From positions 1,468,482-1,532,481 of the forward strand of contig BCHH01000004.1 in NCBI GenBank assembly GCA_001599595.1: DNA of 64,000 nt, in the 5' to 3' direction. Source of the stretch: Beverwykella pulmonaria (taxonomy: Eukaryota > Ascomycota > Dothideomycetes > Pleosporales > Melanommataceae). A program made the position numbers and the translations under genes. Positions 45,786 to 57,257 of the stretch are shown one piece after another (the stretch's first letter is position 1; each line of letters starts with the position of its first letter). The notes below the pieces were generated by a model. It was not told the origin of the DNA, made no database searches, and saw only the letters and a list, made by a program, of their open reading frames with translations.

Positions 45786-46347
45786 AAGTTCCAACTGTGG
45801 CAACATTCGGCTGGTGTCGATACGACTCTTGCCAGTGCCACTGAACAAGATGGACAGACCCGCCGTGTTAGATCCGGGTGTCTAAAGCTGAAAGGCGTCC
45901 TGGGTTCTGGAAAATCTGTCTTTGCCGCCACGGCGGCCAAATTGCTCTTGGACGCTGAGGCTGTCGTGTTGTTCTTCTTCTTCCGGCAGATTGTCGCGAC
46001 GAATCATGATCCAAAATATCTGGTGTAATATTGGCTAGCGCGGCTCCTACCACATAGCAAGACACTGCATCATCAACTAGACACCTTTTCGAGCAATTTT
46101 TCTGGTCCTAAATGTCTAGAATTTACGAAACTCTAGGACCTGTTTACTGTGTAGCTGATGCCAACACAGACATCTATACAACATCGTTCAAGGGAGAAGG
46201 GCTGTTGCATGCAACAGCGGCGCGATGGACAGATGGAATGGTAAGGATTGGGAACAGCAGATCAATATTCGCGAGGTATTTGAGGAGTCGATGAAGAGAG
46301 GCTTGGATCTGAGGCTGGAGCATGGGATATGTAGGACGCCAGTGGAT

Positions 46348-46355
46348 GTTGCAGT
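46348..46355. repeat. target-site duplication, left copy
   Basis: GTTGCAGT, identical to 49427-49434 and directly abutting the terminal repeat. Eight bases is the hAT signature length. Confidence 0.9.
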
Positions 46356-49300
46356 CAGCGTTGTAATCCGTACGTATACCGTACATCCGTAGAAGTTGAA
46401 GAACCTGTACGGGTCAATTACGCTGTACGTACGTACGGAAACTGTAGGGTGAATTGAACTTACGGATCCAAATCTCCCCCTCNATACGTACGTACGGAGA
46501 CCGCCGTATATGCCGTATATGGGTGATTTATATAGGTTCTTGGCGTGAAATGTATATGCTGAGGTTGATGAGATAACTTACCACAGCTCTGTTTTGTAGC
46601 TAGTTTTTCTGTAGCTGTAGTGCTTTAATTGTAGCTCCACCTAGGCGATTTCTATTGTTGGTAACAGTCCTCCTAGCTCTACTAAACACCCTCTTGCAGT
46701 TACATAAAGTTAATAGGATAGAGAGGTAGTCTAACGCTATGCAGTAAAGTGTTAGGTAATATTGCTGGCCTACTTTATCCTACTATTGTATTAGGTTGTT
46801 GAGTAGCTTGTTGTCTAAGTTGTTAAAATGTAAGAGATTGTTGTTGTGGCTGGTGTAGTACTCCTCCAACTTATTTAACGCCTTAAAGCGTTTTGCCCTC
46901 CCTTTTGTGCCTATTATATAGTAAAGATTAACGTTAAGAGATTACTTGTAATAACTATTAAAGCTTAAGCCCTTAGGGACCTTCTAGTACAGAATTTCCT
47001 GTAATTGCTCCTTAATTTTATTATTCTCTTCCTCTTTTACAATAAGCTTAATGTAGTCCTTAAAGGTTGCTTTTACATCTTTTTTAACTCTTGTATAGTA
47101 ATCCTTATTATTCTTCTAGGTTTGTTTAAACTAGGCAATCTAAAGTTAAGGGTTTAACACAGTAGCTACTAAGTATAGGGATAGCTTAGAGTTAAAGATT
47201 ACTTTAGTCTAATAGCTGTTAAGCTTCTTAAAGCCTTAATTAACAGCTAACTTAAGGAAGCTGTTTAGGTATTAAACAAGGCGCGCCTTTTGCTTACAAA
47301 GCTCCTTGTTAAGTACGTTAAGATTAACAATTGTTTGCTAGAGAGAGCTAAAGCCTAATTTGCTAGTATTGCCTTTAAGTCTTTTAGTTATCTTATAAAA
47401 TAGTTGTAGGAAGTTAGCTAAGAGCTTTACCTTATCCTAGTTATCTAGTGTTAAGGAGTTAAGCTTTGCGTTAAATCTATCCTCCTTATTGTTGTTATTG
47501 TCTCCTACTTCTAGCCTCTTTTTCTTAGGTGCAATAGCTCTCTATTAACGCAGCTACTTGTTAATTGTTTCCTGCAACTCCTAATAGTAGAGGAGCATTA
47601 AATAGACAGAGTGCTACCTTACACTGCTATCCTTAAGTAAAGTAAGAGTTGCAAAGCTAATAATATCTTTATAGTGTTTTGTTTGTATCTCTATAAAGAG
47701 CTCTTATTATTTAGTAGAGATGTTAATTGCGTTAACAAGGTTGTGTAGTTAGCTAATAACCCTACGTGTTTAGAAGATAGAGAACTATTTTTTAGGAGGA
47801 GTGTTAGCTAACATAGCTTTAAACTTTGTAACGCCATCTCTATATATAATTGCCTTAACAACAAGGTTTATAATGTGCCTAGCATAGCAGATCTAATTCT
47901 CTTAAGAGAGCTCTATCCTAAGTTCCCTGTTAATTACCTTAATAAAGGTAGAGTTGTTATTGCTTGCATTGTTGCCTACAAAAAATTTAAACTTTAATAC
48001 TACATTATATTTAACAAGGACTTCCCTAACAATTATAGCCTAGTTCTTGCTAGTATAATTACCCTGCAGGTTTTAGAAGGCAATAAAGATATTGTAGTGC
48101 TTTTTTTAGGCGTCTGCAAGTTAATTTTAGGTTAGTTTTAAGCGTTGTAGTAGAATTAGAAGTTAAGGCTAAAGTGCAAAGATTTTAGTAATTTTTGCCA
48201 CCTACGCACAGGCTACATACTAACAAAATAAGCAACTACGCCTAGAAAACTAAGGTAATTTAGGGAAGTCTAGATATTAACACTTAACGTAATTGTACTA
48301 CTTGCAGTGTGTAGTAAATCCTTAATCTCTCTCTTGTGTGTGTTAAGCCCCCTTATAATATAATCTCTAAGTGTTATGTAGTTCCTAGGTAGAGTGTTAA
48401 GCAATTAAGGTTAATTCTATGTAAGTAACCCTCTTGTTTCTAGTAATGTTGCCTAATACAACAATATATTGTGAGAAATAATCTAATTAATGTACACCTT
48501 TAACAACTTATCTTCCTGCTAGGGCAACTGTAAGAAGGTGTTATTTGCTCCTGCTACTACTTTAGCAGCTTCCTAAGGATTGTTTAGTTTTAGGAGCTTA
48601 GGTATAAGGCTAGTAGAGATAGAAATTTAGTAAGATTTCTAGAGGTGTGTACTAATATAATGCGTAGAATCTAAGTACTTTGCACAGTTGTGCTTCCCTT
48701 GCTTATAACACAACTTGCAGAGCTAAACACGCCTATACAACCTACTAGGCTCTTAGTACAACAAATCTGCGCTGTAATTATATATCCCTAAGCGTTTAGA
48801 GCTGCCCTGCAAGTGCCACTTGTTTACAACTCTCTATCTAATGTAGTCCTTTAACAGGCGCGTTAAACCCTTCTAAATCTAATCCCACCTTACAGGGAAA
48901 CAAATACTAAGATTTATTAACTTAGGAGTCTCCTTTAGGTAGTTGTGCAATAGAGAATATGCAGGAGCTAATACAACAGATAAAGGCGTGCCTTTGCAGG
49001 AGGTGGGTGTTAATAACACTAGTAATAAAGGAACAGGCTGTTTCCTAAGGCGTTTTGAAGCTGCTGTGTAGTAAGGCAACGCGCTGCTTGCAGAAGAAGA
49101 GGAGGCTTGAGAAGCCTGGGATTGACGCGTAGAGCGTACAAAGTTATCCATTGCAACAACGACGACAGCAATATAGATGGGTGTTAATACATCACTAGTT
49201 TGTTGATGAAAATTGGCCGTGCGAGATACCCTGCTAACTACGATAGGACTACTTCAAAAACAAAGCTCCTACAACACCAAAATATCCTCCGTATAGGCCG

Positions 49301-49426
49301 TATACGCGTAAAACTGCAGACTCACGTACGGTACGGTCAAACAAAATCGCTCTTACGTACGTACGACGTACGGCACTATTACGGTGCCGTAAACTACGAC
49401 CGTACTACGTACTGATTACAACGCTG
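46356..49426 (-). mobile_element. complete hAT-superfamily DNA transposon, copy 1
   Basis: 3071 bp. Both ends carry CAGCGTTGTAATC as inverted terminal repeats, extending to 20 of 21 matching bases (one mismatch, then GTACGTA). An identical 8-bp target duplication GTTGCAGT flanks it. The subterminal regions are rich in short GTACGTAC palindromes, as in many hAT elements. The interior is very TA-rich. The coding strand is minus. The right-hand subterminal region (49200-49415) translates identically to 62296-62511 of copy 2. An ambiguous base is at 46483. Confidence 0.95.
46900..49151 (-). pseudogene. hAT transposase, heavily mutated
   Basis: The frame starts at 49151 (MDNFVRSTRQSQASQ) and stays open for 90 codons to 48879. 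After that the protein sequence can be followed only through many TAA and TAG codons. At about 48230-48305 (minus) the hAT hallmark is recognisable: LSVNI, a stop, then TSLNYLSFLGVVAYF, where the family has D, W and P. The three changes (GAT to AAT, TGG to TAG, CCA to CTA) each equal CpA to TpA on one strand, which is the RIP pattern. The element cannot encode its own transposase. The lower limit given is approximate. Confidence 0.8.
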
Positions 49427-49434
49427 GTTGCAGT
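49427..49434. repeat. target-site duplication, right copy
   Basis: GTTGCAGT, matching 46348-46355. Confidence 0.9.
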
Positions 49435-49510
49435 TACGAGGTGGCATAGGGGATTGGAGATTTATTTGGGGAAAGCGCTGTGCGAGGGGTTTGAGGGCGT
49501 CACTGGTTGA

Positions 49511-50272
49511 ATTGCGGCTGCCTCCTTGTCCTCCCCTGAGAGATACATATAGCCTTTCTATATTAAGGAGGTGTAGCTTCAGAAATCACCCGTGTTCTGC
49601 CCTCCCAACTGAGCGTCGAAATTGGAAGCCTAATCGCGTTGACTTACTGCGGTAAAGAATGGGCCCCAAACCTTTTCCTCCCTAAAATCCACTCACAGAT
49701 GCTTCTCATTGGCAAGCGTGTATCTATACCTCTACTTCCCCTCCTCGAAATATAGCAACGCCTGGTTTGCCTCGCTCATCTTTCTTTCTTCAATCCACGG
49801 TTTTACGCCCTTATCTGCAGCTGACTGGAGCATCACTTCGATCTGCGCAGGCGGCCCAATGCAGCTACCACCCAGAGACTTATCCCATACCCAGAGTGTG
49901 TCCATTTAGCCTAGTATGTGACGACTTCTTTCTTGGGGCTGCGTACGGCGACAAATTTCTTGGTATTTTGGCAGCATTTACAGTCAGGATATGCCAACGC
50001 ATGTTTTCTCGGAAACACGTACGTACCTCTTGTCTATCCCGGAACTTGTAAGATTGAATAGACGAGGTAGTGGTGCTGCCACGGCTGAGTATTTTCCTAT
50101 TTTATGGGTGACTTGGGGAATTTGAGCAAAAATTTACTTTTGGTGCAAACCTATTAGAAAGCAATGACGGAAAATATTATTATCTAGCTCGGTATCTGCT
50201 ACAGACTTGCTGCGTATAGATGATATCTGCCCGAACGACCCAGGTAGCTTGGCTCGTACGTCCATTCCCGAC
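49511..50272. other. possible further NLR debris, no supported gene
   Basis: Follows the split NACHT remnant. Open frames at about 49700-50050 have no recognisable domain. Some may be decayed sequence of the same gene. Confidence 0.35.
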
Positions 50273-50704
50273 CTAACCATTCTGGACGACGCATATGATC
50301 TCAATCTCATACAACAAATCTTTACTCGCCAGCGCATCCACACCCAACACCGTACTCGGCGGCTTCAGCCCGCCCATCCATTCCGCATATCTCTTCGCCC
50401 GCTCCGGATCCTGCCCTTGACCATCTCTAAGTAAGTTGACGATGTACTGTCGGACTTGTATGATATCTTCTTTTTTGGCGCCAACGGCTTCCAAACATCT
50501 GTCTACATTCGCAAAGGCGATGGTGCATTGTGAAGCGAGGTCGGATGGGATGCTGAGAGTCGAGGAGTCGCGGCCGACTTGACCCGCGAAGGAGCATAGA
50601 GTAGCGGTAGGGGAGATGGGGACGCGGGAGATGTGTGAATATGCGGGACTAAATGTGTCGTGGCCAGGTGGGTTGAAGGTTTCGTTCTTGCTTGGGGTCG
50701 ACAT
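50273..50704 (-). CDS. RidA/YjgF family protein
   Basis: A single frame of 143 residues from the ATG at 50704 (MSTPSKNETFNPPG). The frame is open further upstream, but the family begins about here. The fold signature is visible: FSPAYSHISRVP, the SFAGQVGRD core, a helix with TIAFANVDRCLEAVGAKKEDI, VRQYIVN, and the C-terminal PPSTVLGVDALASKDLLYEIEIICVV. RidA enzymes clear reactive enamine or imine intermediates and form trimers. The Arg that binds the substrate carboxylate in the archetype (in the PxRxxV segment) is Ser here, as in several Rid subgroups, so enamine deaminase activity is uncertain. Confidence 0.88.
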   Translation of the reverse strand: MSTPSKNETFNPPGHDTFSPAYSHISRVPISPTATLCSFAGQVGRDSSTLSIPSDLASQCTIAFANVDRCLEAVGAKKEDIIQVRQYIVNLLRDGQGQDPERAKRYAEWMGGLKPPSTVLGVDALASKDLLYEIEIICVVQNG

Positions 50705-51670
50705 CCTGAGCTGGCTGAAATGTCTGCGGGGAGTCAACCTGTTGGTGGTATAGTTGATGACAGTACGGTTTCAGCGCCAGATTGAGTTTTCGATCTAGGT
50801 GCTGGAAATACTGTCTGCTTTATAGAGGGAATGTGCGATAATGAAGGAATGAAGGAATAGACTGCAGGCGCTGTAGACGCGGTCAGATCTGAAGGTATCT
50901 GACTCATTAGCTTAGAGCGGAGATCATCCGAAGTGCGGGGTTTTGGCAGAAGATAGATTAAGATAGTGGCAGAAAGCCAATCTTGTATTGAGATTATGGT
51001 AGTATCGTAGAGAGAGTATGGAGCTGCGGAGAAATACACGATGAAGCATTGAAGTTGTAGTCACGTGATTGAAAATGCTAGTGCGTTCTCGTTCGTAGCT
51101 TATCTTACTGAAAGGAGATGATCATTTTTCGCAAGAAGAGGGAAGGCATAATTGAGATTTTGAAAATGAGGCGTGCAAATGAGGCACCAACCTTGGAACG
51201 GATTCGGAATCTCGTTGGGGTGCTGTCTGACACAGAAGAGGCCGGCATCTGGCCATATTTCATCAATTTGTTCATCAATACCTACAATAGGTGCAGTTCT
51301 TTGAAAATAGCATTCGTTCTTTTACAATGTACGCCGAAGGGAACAGTCCTCTTTTCACAATCGTTCCTTTTTTGGTCAATTCCACCCTTAAATCAAGCCG
51401 CTATGCTGTAAACAACACCGTCGCTATTCACACGAGTGTTTAGTGGGTATGTAGGTTTTAGAGTCTGGTAACTTGCCACAACATGATTCCGCCCCACTTA
51501 GGTGGTCTGTCGTGGAAGGAGATACTAAGGTTGGCAATTCTATGGACCGGTAGGGGAGTAATGGAATGGCGGCGTCATTTACGCCTACACTGGCATAACG
51601 TACAGCATCGAAACTAGTAAATGGTGAGGGTTGGAAAATGTACCGCATCTAGAACCAATTATCCCCTGCT
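50705..51670. other. intergenic, no supported gene
   Basis: Upstream region of the RidA-like gene and downstream of the STK19-type gene. Short frames on both strands have no domain. Confidence 0.5.
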
Positions 51671-52896
51671 TCATGCAGTTCTCACGCCCACGCCCACGCT
51701 CCCCGTCTCAAAAACTTCAACCAACCCAGCGCCCACACACTCCTCCAGTATCCACTCAAACCTCAGTCCCCAGAACTGCCTCCACTTCTTCGTGCGTCCT
51801 GGCAGTAGCCCCGCGAATTCGCCTCTCGCCCTCTTCTTCTCTGCCTGCTCGTCTTTTCCCATGACACCGCCGTCCCATCGCTCCCGCAGCACGTCCATGG
51901 GTGCTTCTTTGTACTTTGACTTCTTGAGTAGGCCGAGTAGATGTGTGCGTGACTCAACGAGAAGCTTGATGTGAGAGCCTGTGTTTGGTAGCGAGAAGTT
52001 GTAGGTTGCCGATGGTGGAAGCCGTTGCCCTGTGCCGCCGCCGGCGATGTGCTGCGTGGCGGATGCTCCACCGACGGCGGCGAGGGAGCCTGCTGCGTGT
52101 CGAGAACCGGCAGAGGAGAGTGAAGACAGACTGCCGGCGCCAGGGGAAGCAAAAAATGAGGAGCGGGAGTCGAGGGCATGAGAAATTGTCAGGAAGCCAG
52201 AAGCTGTAAGTGCTGATATCTCAGCGTGCGTGAAGAGAGATCCAGAAATGACTGCAGAAGTGGGGTTCTCATTCATAACGGCGATGTATTTAGCTGACAT
52301 TCGTCAGAGCGCTGTTGTATGTTGTATGCGCCGGACGTTGACTTACTTTTCAGGTCATCGTCGAGACTAGCATCCGCCTGCACCATGCGTTGCCATTCCA
52401 GCACCGAAGCTATTCCGTCTCCTACCGCAGCCGACCCTACACCGCGATTCGGTATGGACACCCGACGGAGGACCCCCGCCTGCGTCAACTCGACAATCTC
52501 CCGCTCTGTCTTAGTAGAAGACGCGCTGAGGGCATCGATGTGTGCTATGGTGACTATGGGCGGAAGTGCTTTGCGATAGTTCAAAACTTCAGCAATCCGA
52601 GTCGAGTTCATGCCGGCGCCTCTCTCTGGGATATCGTCGAACATTCTACTGCGGACATAAACCATATATTGTGGCACGTCACGGAAGTTGAGGTTCGCGG
52701 CTAGAGAAGCTGCAACACCTGTGTCATCTAGCCGATCATCTTCTCCGTAAGAGATGGATCTGGCTAGCTGTGATGACTTCCGTCTGGGGCTTGCCGACGA
52801 TGGGGATGATGTCGACCGCCGAAGGGACGAGGCTGGGGATGGCCTTCTTGACTTTGTGACACGGGAAGAACGGGCGGCAGTGATCTGGAACGACAT
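51671..52896 (-). CDS. STK19 family protein (winged-helix, nuclear)
   Basis: Two exons, 52896-52347 and 52293-51671, with a 53-bp intron, encode 390 residues. Residues 1-60 are Ser/Arg-rich and disordered. The conserved block follows: FRDVPQYMVYVRSRMFDDIP, NSTRIAEVLNYRKALPPIV, AHIDALSASSTKTEREIVEL, and after the junction TKYIAVMNENPTS. The C-terminal part has IKLLVESRTHLLGLLKKSKYKE and KKWRQFWGLRFEWILEECVG. Despite its name, human STK19 is now regarded as a DNA-binding winged-helix protein in transcription-coupled repair and not a kinase, and no kinase motifs are visible here. The gene is intact, a housekeeping-type neighbour of DGAT2 in this block. Confidence 0.88.
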
Positions 52897-53537
52897 GTTG
52901 TTGGATGCCAGTTCTCTACTGTTCTTCCCTTCTCTTCCATGTAACAAGTACGATGACTTGATGGAATAAGTGCCGAGATGAAGCCGGACACGCAGGCAGC
53001 AGTCTAGGCTCAGCCGGTAGGAAGGAGCATGTCATCAAAGCGGGACGGAACATGGAAGGAAAGAGTCATAGCAGCGAATATTGAAGCATGTTGTGGTACT
53101 GGCGAATCAAACGATTCGAAGTGCCAAAATGGGGTGTTGATGTCTCGGCGGGGATGCAGTTGGATGCCGCGGACGTTCGCCATTGCGCCACACACGCTAG
53201 GACAGATTGAGCGGGGTAACATTTTTCGAAGATCTACGCGATGCGAGGCGTTAGAATGTGAAATATGCAAACATGAGAATGATTACTTCTCTTCCATGCC
53301 ATCTAGGCATGCTTGCTTTGAAGCCATTATTCGCGCAGCATGTGGGATGCTTTGTGGTGATGGCTGATGCGTTGTTCGCGGCCTCGGCACGACGTCATTT
53401 CCGCTAAGGAAGGAGCTTGCGAGTTGGGAAGCTCAACCACACCTCAACAACCCATCTCGCCATGAGCCTTCACACATAGTCCTCTCCTCCTTTTGTATAA
53501 ACCTCACATCGCGCACATCCTCAGTCCATCCCTAGCC
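52897..53537. other. divergent intergenic region
   Basis: Shared upstream region between the leftward STK19-type gene and the rightward DGAT2 gene. No other gene is seen. Confidence 0.55.
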
Positions 53538-55301
53538 ATGTCGGAACCTGCGCCTGCGCCCGCGCCCGTCGAGCCCTCTGTCCCGGATGAGCGCGAAGCA
53601 CAACACCTGCCCCCGAAGTCGTATGCCGAAGCTGCCGAGGAGGCGCTGCAGCCCGAGTCGCATAATGAAGTCGCCGACGGGGTGAAAGAGACGAAGGCGA
53701 AGAAGATTGAGAATATACAGGCAAATGGCAAGATCAGGATACCATCAGGCGAGGACAAGGAGCAGTACGAGCTCGAGGGTGCCGGCCAGGACAACAGCCC
53801 GAAGAGCCCCACAGCCCGAGGCCATCGCAGAAAGACGTCGCAGAAATCGAACGGGACCATCGGCCGGAAGCACGGCGAGCACTTGAGCAACGGAACAAAG
53901 CCGCCGCTGACGAGCGTCAAGCTGGAGCTGGAAGAGAACAATGAGATCGCGCACCGCAAGAATGGCACGCCCAAGAAGCGCAGAAACTCGGAGCTCAAGT
54001 CCGGGCGCCAGGCTGGTGCAGGCTGGCAGAAGAGCAAGTATGAACCCCCCCCTCTCCCAGAGGAACCTGAACATGTAAAAAAGGCCGGAAAAATTGAGCA
54101 ATCTCCCCAAGACACTCAGCTAGCTGTGCTTGAAAGCTGGAGAAGGGCCACGGCCGCTGAGAGTGGAGTGCTATATACCGAGAATGTCGACTTCGACTCT
54201 GGGTAGGGTCGAAACAACACCCCCTCCCCGCTCTTTGCTCTTCCCACTGTCCGGGGCATCATTTTGAACCCTGCTGACCCTCGCAGAATCCGCTGGGCCC
54301 CGCTCAACGTACCCATCCAGCGCCGCCTGCAGACACTCGCTGTGCTCATGCACACGCTCAGCATCGTCGGCACTGTCGCCATCTTCTTCTTCCTGTGCAG
54401 CATCCCACTTCTGTGGCCCATCCTCCTCCCCTACCTCATCTACGTCCTCTTCTCCAATGCCGGCACCTCTGGTGAGCTGTCATTCCGCAGCGACCGGTGC
54501 CGGCGCTTGCCCGTATGGTCTCTCTTTGCGTCATACTTTCCTGCCCGCCTCTACCGCTCACAGGAGCTCGAGCCAACTCGCAAGTATATCTTCGGCTATC
54601 ATCCGCATGGCATCATCTCGCACGGAGCCTTTGCCGCATTCGCTACCGAGGCCCTGGGTTTCTCCCAGCTGTTCCCAGGCATCACGAATACACTATTGAC
54701 ACTGGACGCCAACTTCCGCCTGCCGCTTTACCGCGAGTATGCACTCCGCATGGGTCTGGCCTCTGTGTCCCGCGAATCCTGTATGAACATCCTCTCCAAG
54801 GGCGGACGCAATGGTGAGGGCATGGGGCGCGCAATCACCATCGTAGTTGGCGGCGCACGTGAGTCACTCGATGCCCACCCGGGCACACTGCGTCTCGTCC
54901 TTGGCCGCCGCAAGGGGTTCGTCAAGATGGCAATTCGCACTGGTGCCGACCTCGTCCCTGTCCTGTGCTTTGGCGAAAACGAAATCTACGAGCAGCTCGA
55001 CGCCCATTCCCATCCCTACGTACACAAGTTCCAGCTGCTTGTCAAGAAGTTCATGGGATTCACGGTCCCGTTGTTTCATGCAAGAGGCATCTTCAATTAC
55101 GATGTTGGAATGATGCCGTACCGGAGACCCCTAAACATTGTGGTTGGGCGTCCTATTCAGACCTTGCAGAATCAGGATCCGCCAAAGGATTACGTGGATG
55201 AGGTCCATGCGCAGTATGTCAAGGAGCTCAAGCGCCTGTGGGACGATCACAAGGATACTTTTACCCCAGAGAGAATAGGCGAACTGGAGATCATTGAGTG
55301 A
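53538..55301 (+). CDS. diacylglycerol O-acyltransferase, DGAT2 family
   Basis: Two exons, 53538-54202 and 54287-55301, with an 84-bp intron that joins DFDSG to IRWAPLNVP, encode 559 residues. The first 220 residues are a charged, disordered extension (Pro/Glu/Lys-rich), longer than in most family members. One hydrophobic hairpin follows (about 240-285, LCSIPLLWPILLPYLIYVLF), then the DGAT2 motifs ASYFP (about 305) and GYHPHG with the catalytic His pair (about 327-329). Further family segments are RNGEGMGRAITIVVGGARESL and GADLVPVLCFGENEIYEQ. DGAT2 makes triacylglycerol from diacylglycerol and acyl-CoA at the ER and lipid droplets. The gene is intact and its function is well supported. Confidence 0.95.
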
Positions 55302-55859
55302 TTCTTTCATTGGTATATAGTCTCATCGGTAGGCTGTAAGACTAGGTTTTTATACTGGGGAGTATTATTTTGTAAATGGGATTTTCTTTTGTCGAAACGA
55401 TCAGTAGTTACAGGCTTGGGGAGGTTTCCAGAGACCAGAATCGGGTATACAATACCGCTGTGCGGGTGGATGGAAAAGGGGTATGTCGGAATGCTTAATG
55501 GATAATGGGATGCTGCGTTTTATCAAGTCCGTTGCTTTTTGCATTAGGTCCTCCTTTCAAGCCCAGACTCACTTCACGGCTTCGACATTTCCCATCCCTA
55601 TCAAGTATATCCTCCCATCCCGGCGCATACAAGATCAAGTATGATAGTGCTATGATGGTGTGGAACTCGTGCTCGACCACAGAGATGAGGTAGATTCACA
55701 CTCTCCCATACATATCATACTCCTCGGTTGCAAGTCCGCTGCCCAGGACCGATCTTAGAGATGGGCCCCACATGATCGCCAGGTTCATGGACCAACACTT
55801 TACTCTCTTCTTTTCGAAGCTCTTAGATCCAAGACGAATCGTGAGAACTTATTCTATGT
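55302..55859. other. intergenic, 3' of DGAT2
   Basis: No supported gene. Confidence 0.5.
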
Positions 55860-56063
55860 AACGAAGAAATGAATCTGACCTAGGGCAGAGTTTGGGAAAC
55901 CGTCGACCCGTGGATCCGAAACAGTTCAAGGAGGTCGCTGAGGATGCGGTTAATGTAGCCATTCCTTCGAATATACACCACAGTGCGCTACGGGCGGCAA
56001 GAGCAAACATGGTCACTTCTCTACTAGCGCGTCGACTCTGCTTGCTTGCAAAGCCTGAGCAGT
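55860..56063 (+). pseudogene. short protein-like fragment, unknown
   Basis: A plus-strand frame without an early ATG reads DPKQFKEVAEDAVNVAIPSN followed by IHHSALRAARANMVTSLLAR, ending at a TAA near 56063. The composition looks coding, but no start, domain or splice site is visible. It could be a gene scrap or part of the retroelement whose LTR begins at 56479. Confidence 0.25.
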
Positions 56064-56478
56064 AATCGAATACATGAATCACGCAGACCTGCAGAACCGA
56101 ATGCAAAACGCCCATCTCAAACATTTGCCTAGAGCTGGAAAACATCAAACATTTAATTGGTGTAGCCGTCAAGGACAACGCGGCAGACTAAGCAAGGGAA
56201 GCTTGTTGCCTATCAGCACTCTAAATTAGGTACATCCAAAACCATTTTCAGCGAGCAGAGACTTGGTGTAAAAAGCGTGTGACTGTCTACATAAAAGTTG
56301 CAAGGTCACTGTACAAAAAGACAGAAATTTACAACGTCATCAATGTCGCGGAGGTCAAGCACACTATCGCTTTGAAAGCTGTGGGCTCCAAACAGCAAGA
56401 GTTGTGGACCGCGACCACAACGTCCACCTACATGAAGGTTTCCGATGACAATAATATCACGCATTAGAAGGGGGGTAA

Positions 56479-56685
56479 TGTAAGGGGCGGAGGCCTATAA
56501 TCAAGCATCGATAGAATCTCGGTGCAACCCTCATCACGTGACTGCGCGCCGACCACGCGTCACCGCACCTCTCCCTGGGTAACGCCAAGCAGCTAAACAA
56601 CCCCCAATAAAAAGCCGATCCCCCTAGTTGTAGATACGTCGTCATTGAATAGAGTTTTTTGCTCCTCGTGATCTGCCCTCTTACA
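56479..56685. mobile_element. LTR of a retrotransposon (solo or 3' copy)
   Basis: 207 bp with the inverted ends TGTAAG...CTTACA. Just before it lies a purine-rich AGAAGGGGGG (56467-56475), which resembles a polypurine tract and suggests the 3' LTR of a decayed element on the plus strand. Its inner part (CATCACGTGACTGCGCGCCG) recurs at 60.5 kb. No intact polyprotein is seen. Confidence 0.6.
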
Positions 56686-56757
56686 CTAGCAATCTTGCAA
56701 GATTTTACCTTTAGAGGAGGGAAGGTCTCCCTCTGCCCTCTGCTTGGCAGCGACTTA

Positions 56758-56874
56758 CAGTGACCCATCAAAAGTTTTAAACCGTGCCCCGCATTCCTAG
56801 CATCAACATAGTGGCGTAGGATGCGTTGGTGTTGGCGATGCGGGACACGCTTTGAAACTTTTGACAAGTTACTG
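56758..56874. mobile_element. 117-bp MITE, Tc1/mariner-like
   Basis: Inverted arms of about 37 bp (CAGTGACCCATCAAAAGT... against ...ACTTTTGACAAGTTACTG) match at most positions and are flanked by TA on both sides (56756-56757 and 56875-56876). That is the target duplication of Tc1/mariner elements. It is too short to code for anything and is probably non-autonomous. Confidence 0.7.
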
Positions 56875-57257
56875 TAGCAACATACCACTTTGCAGGGCGA
56901 CGATACAGGTCTGAACCGCCCAAACAGCTCGTCAGCGGCACGGCCACAGGCTGGTAAGCCAATAGAGCACGAGGATGCAATACGGTACATAATGGATGAG
57001 CAGTAGGCTCAGCGGCTGGTATGGAGATATCTACGGTGGGCGGCGTACGGCAGGCCGCGGATATCTCCCTAGCTCCACAGCAGAGGGCAGCGCTTTGGCG
57101 GGTTGGCCATGCTGCCGGTGTTGACATTATGAGTCAAATTATCCTCAGTGCTAAGCGACCCCATTTTAAAACGCGCTTACTCGGCCACCTGCAGTCCTCA
57201 CCACTGCCCCTTTCACTCGTACTTCGTAACACTTGCCAACCAAATACTTCTTTCGCA

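Larger units (their letters stand above)
45786..49510 (+). pseudogene. NACHT/NLR-type gene remnant, split by a hAT element
   Basis: From 45786 a plus-strand frame reads a NACHT start: KLKGVLGSGKSVFAATAAKL with P-loop GSGKS at 45903-45917, then VVLFFFFRQIVATNHDPKYL. A TAA at 46026-46028 breaks it, after which WLARLLPHSKTLHHQL continues. In a second frame LGPVYCVADAN (about 46130) resembles the Walker-B region of fungal NLRs (VYCVADALDE). A third frame covers EQQINIREVFEESMKRGLDL to 46355. Taking out the transposon at 46356-49426 and one copy of its 8-bp duplication lets this frame continue (TRWHRGLEIYLGKALCEGFE) to a TGA at 49508. The gene was therefore present, if decaying, before the insertion. 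Fungal NLRs act in self/non-self recognition; this copy cannot work. Confidence 0.75.

Noticed and set aside
49200..49415. Open frame of 71 codons, identical to one at 62296-62511
   Set aside because: It is the subterminal non-coding region of the hAT element. Identity reflects the shared transposon end and not a gene.
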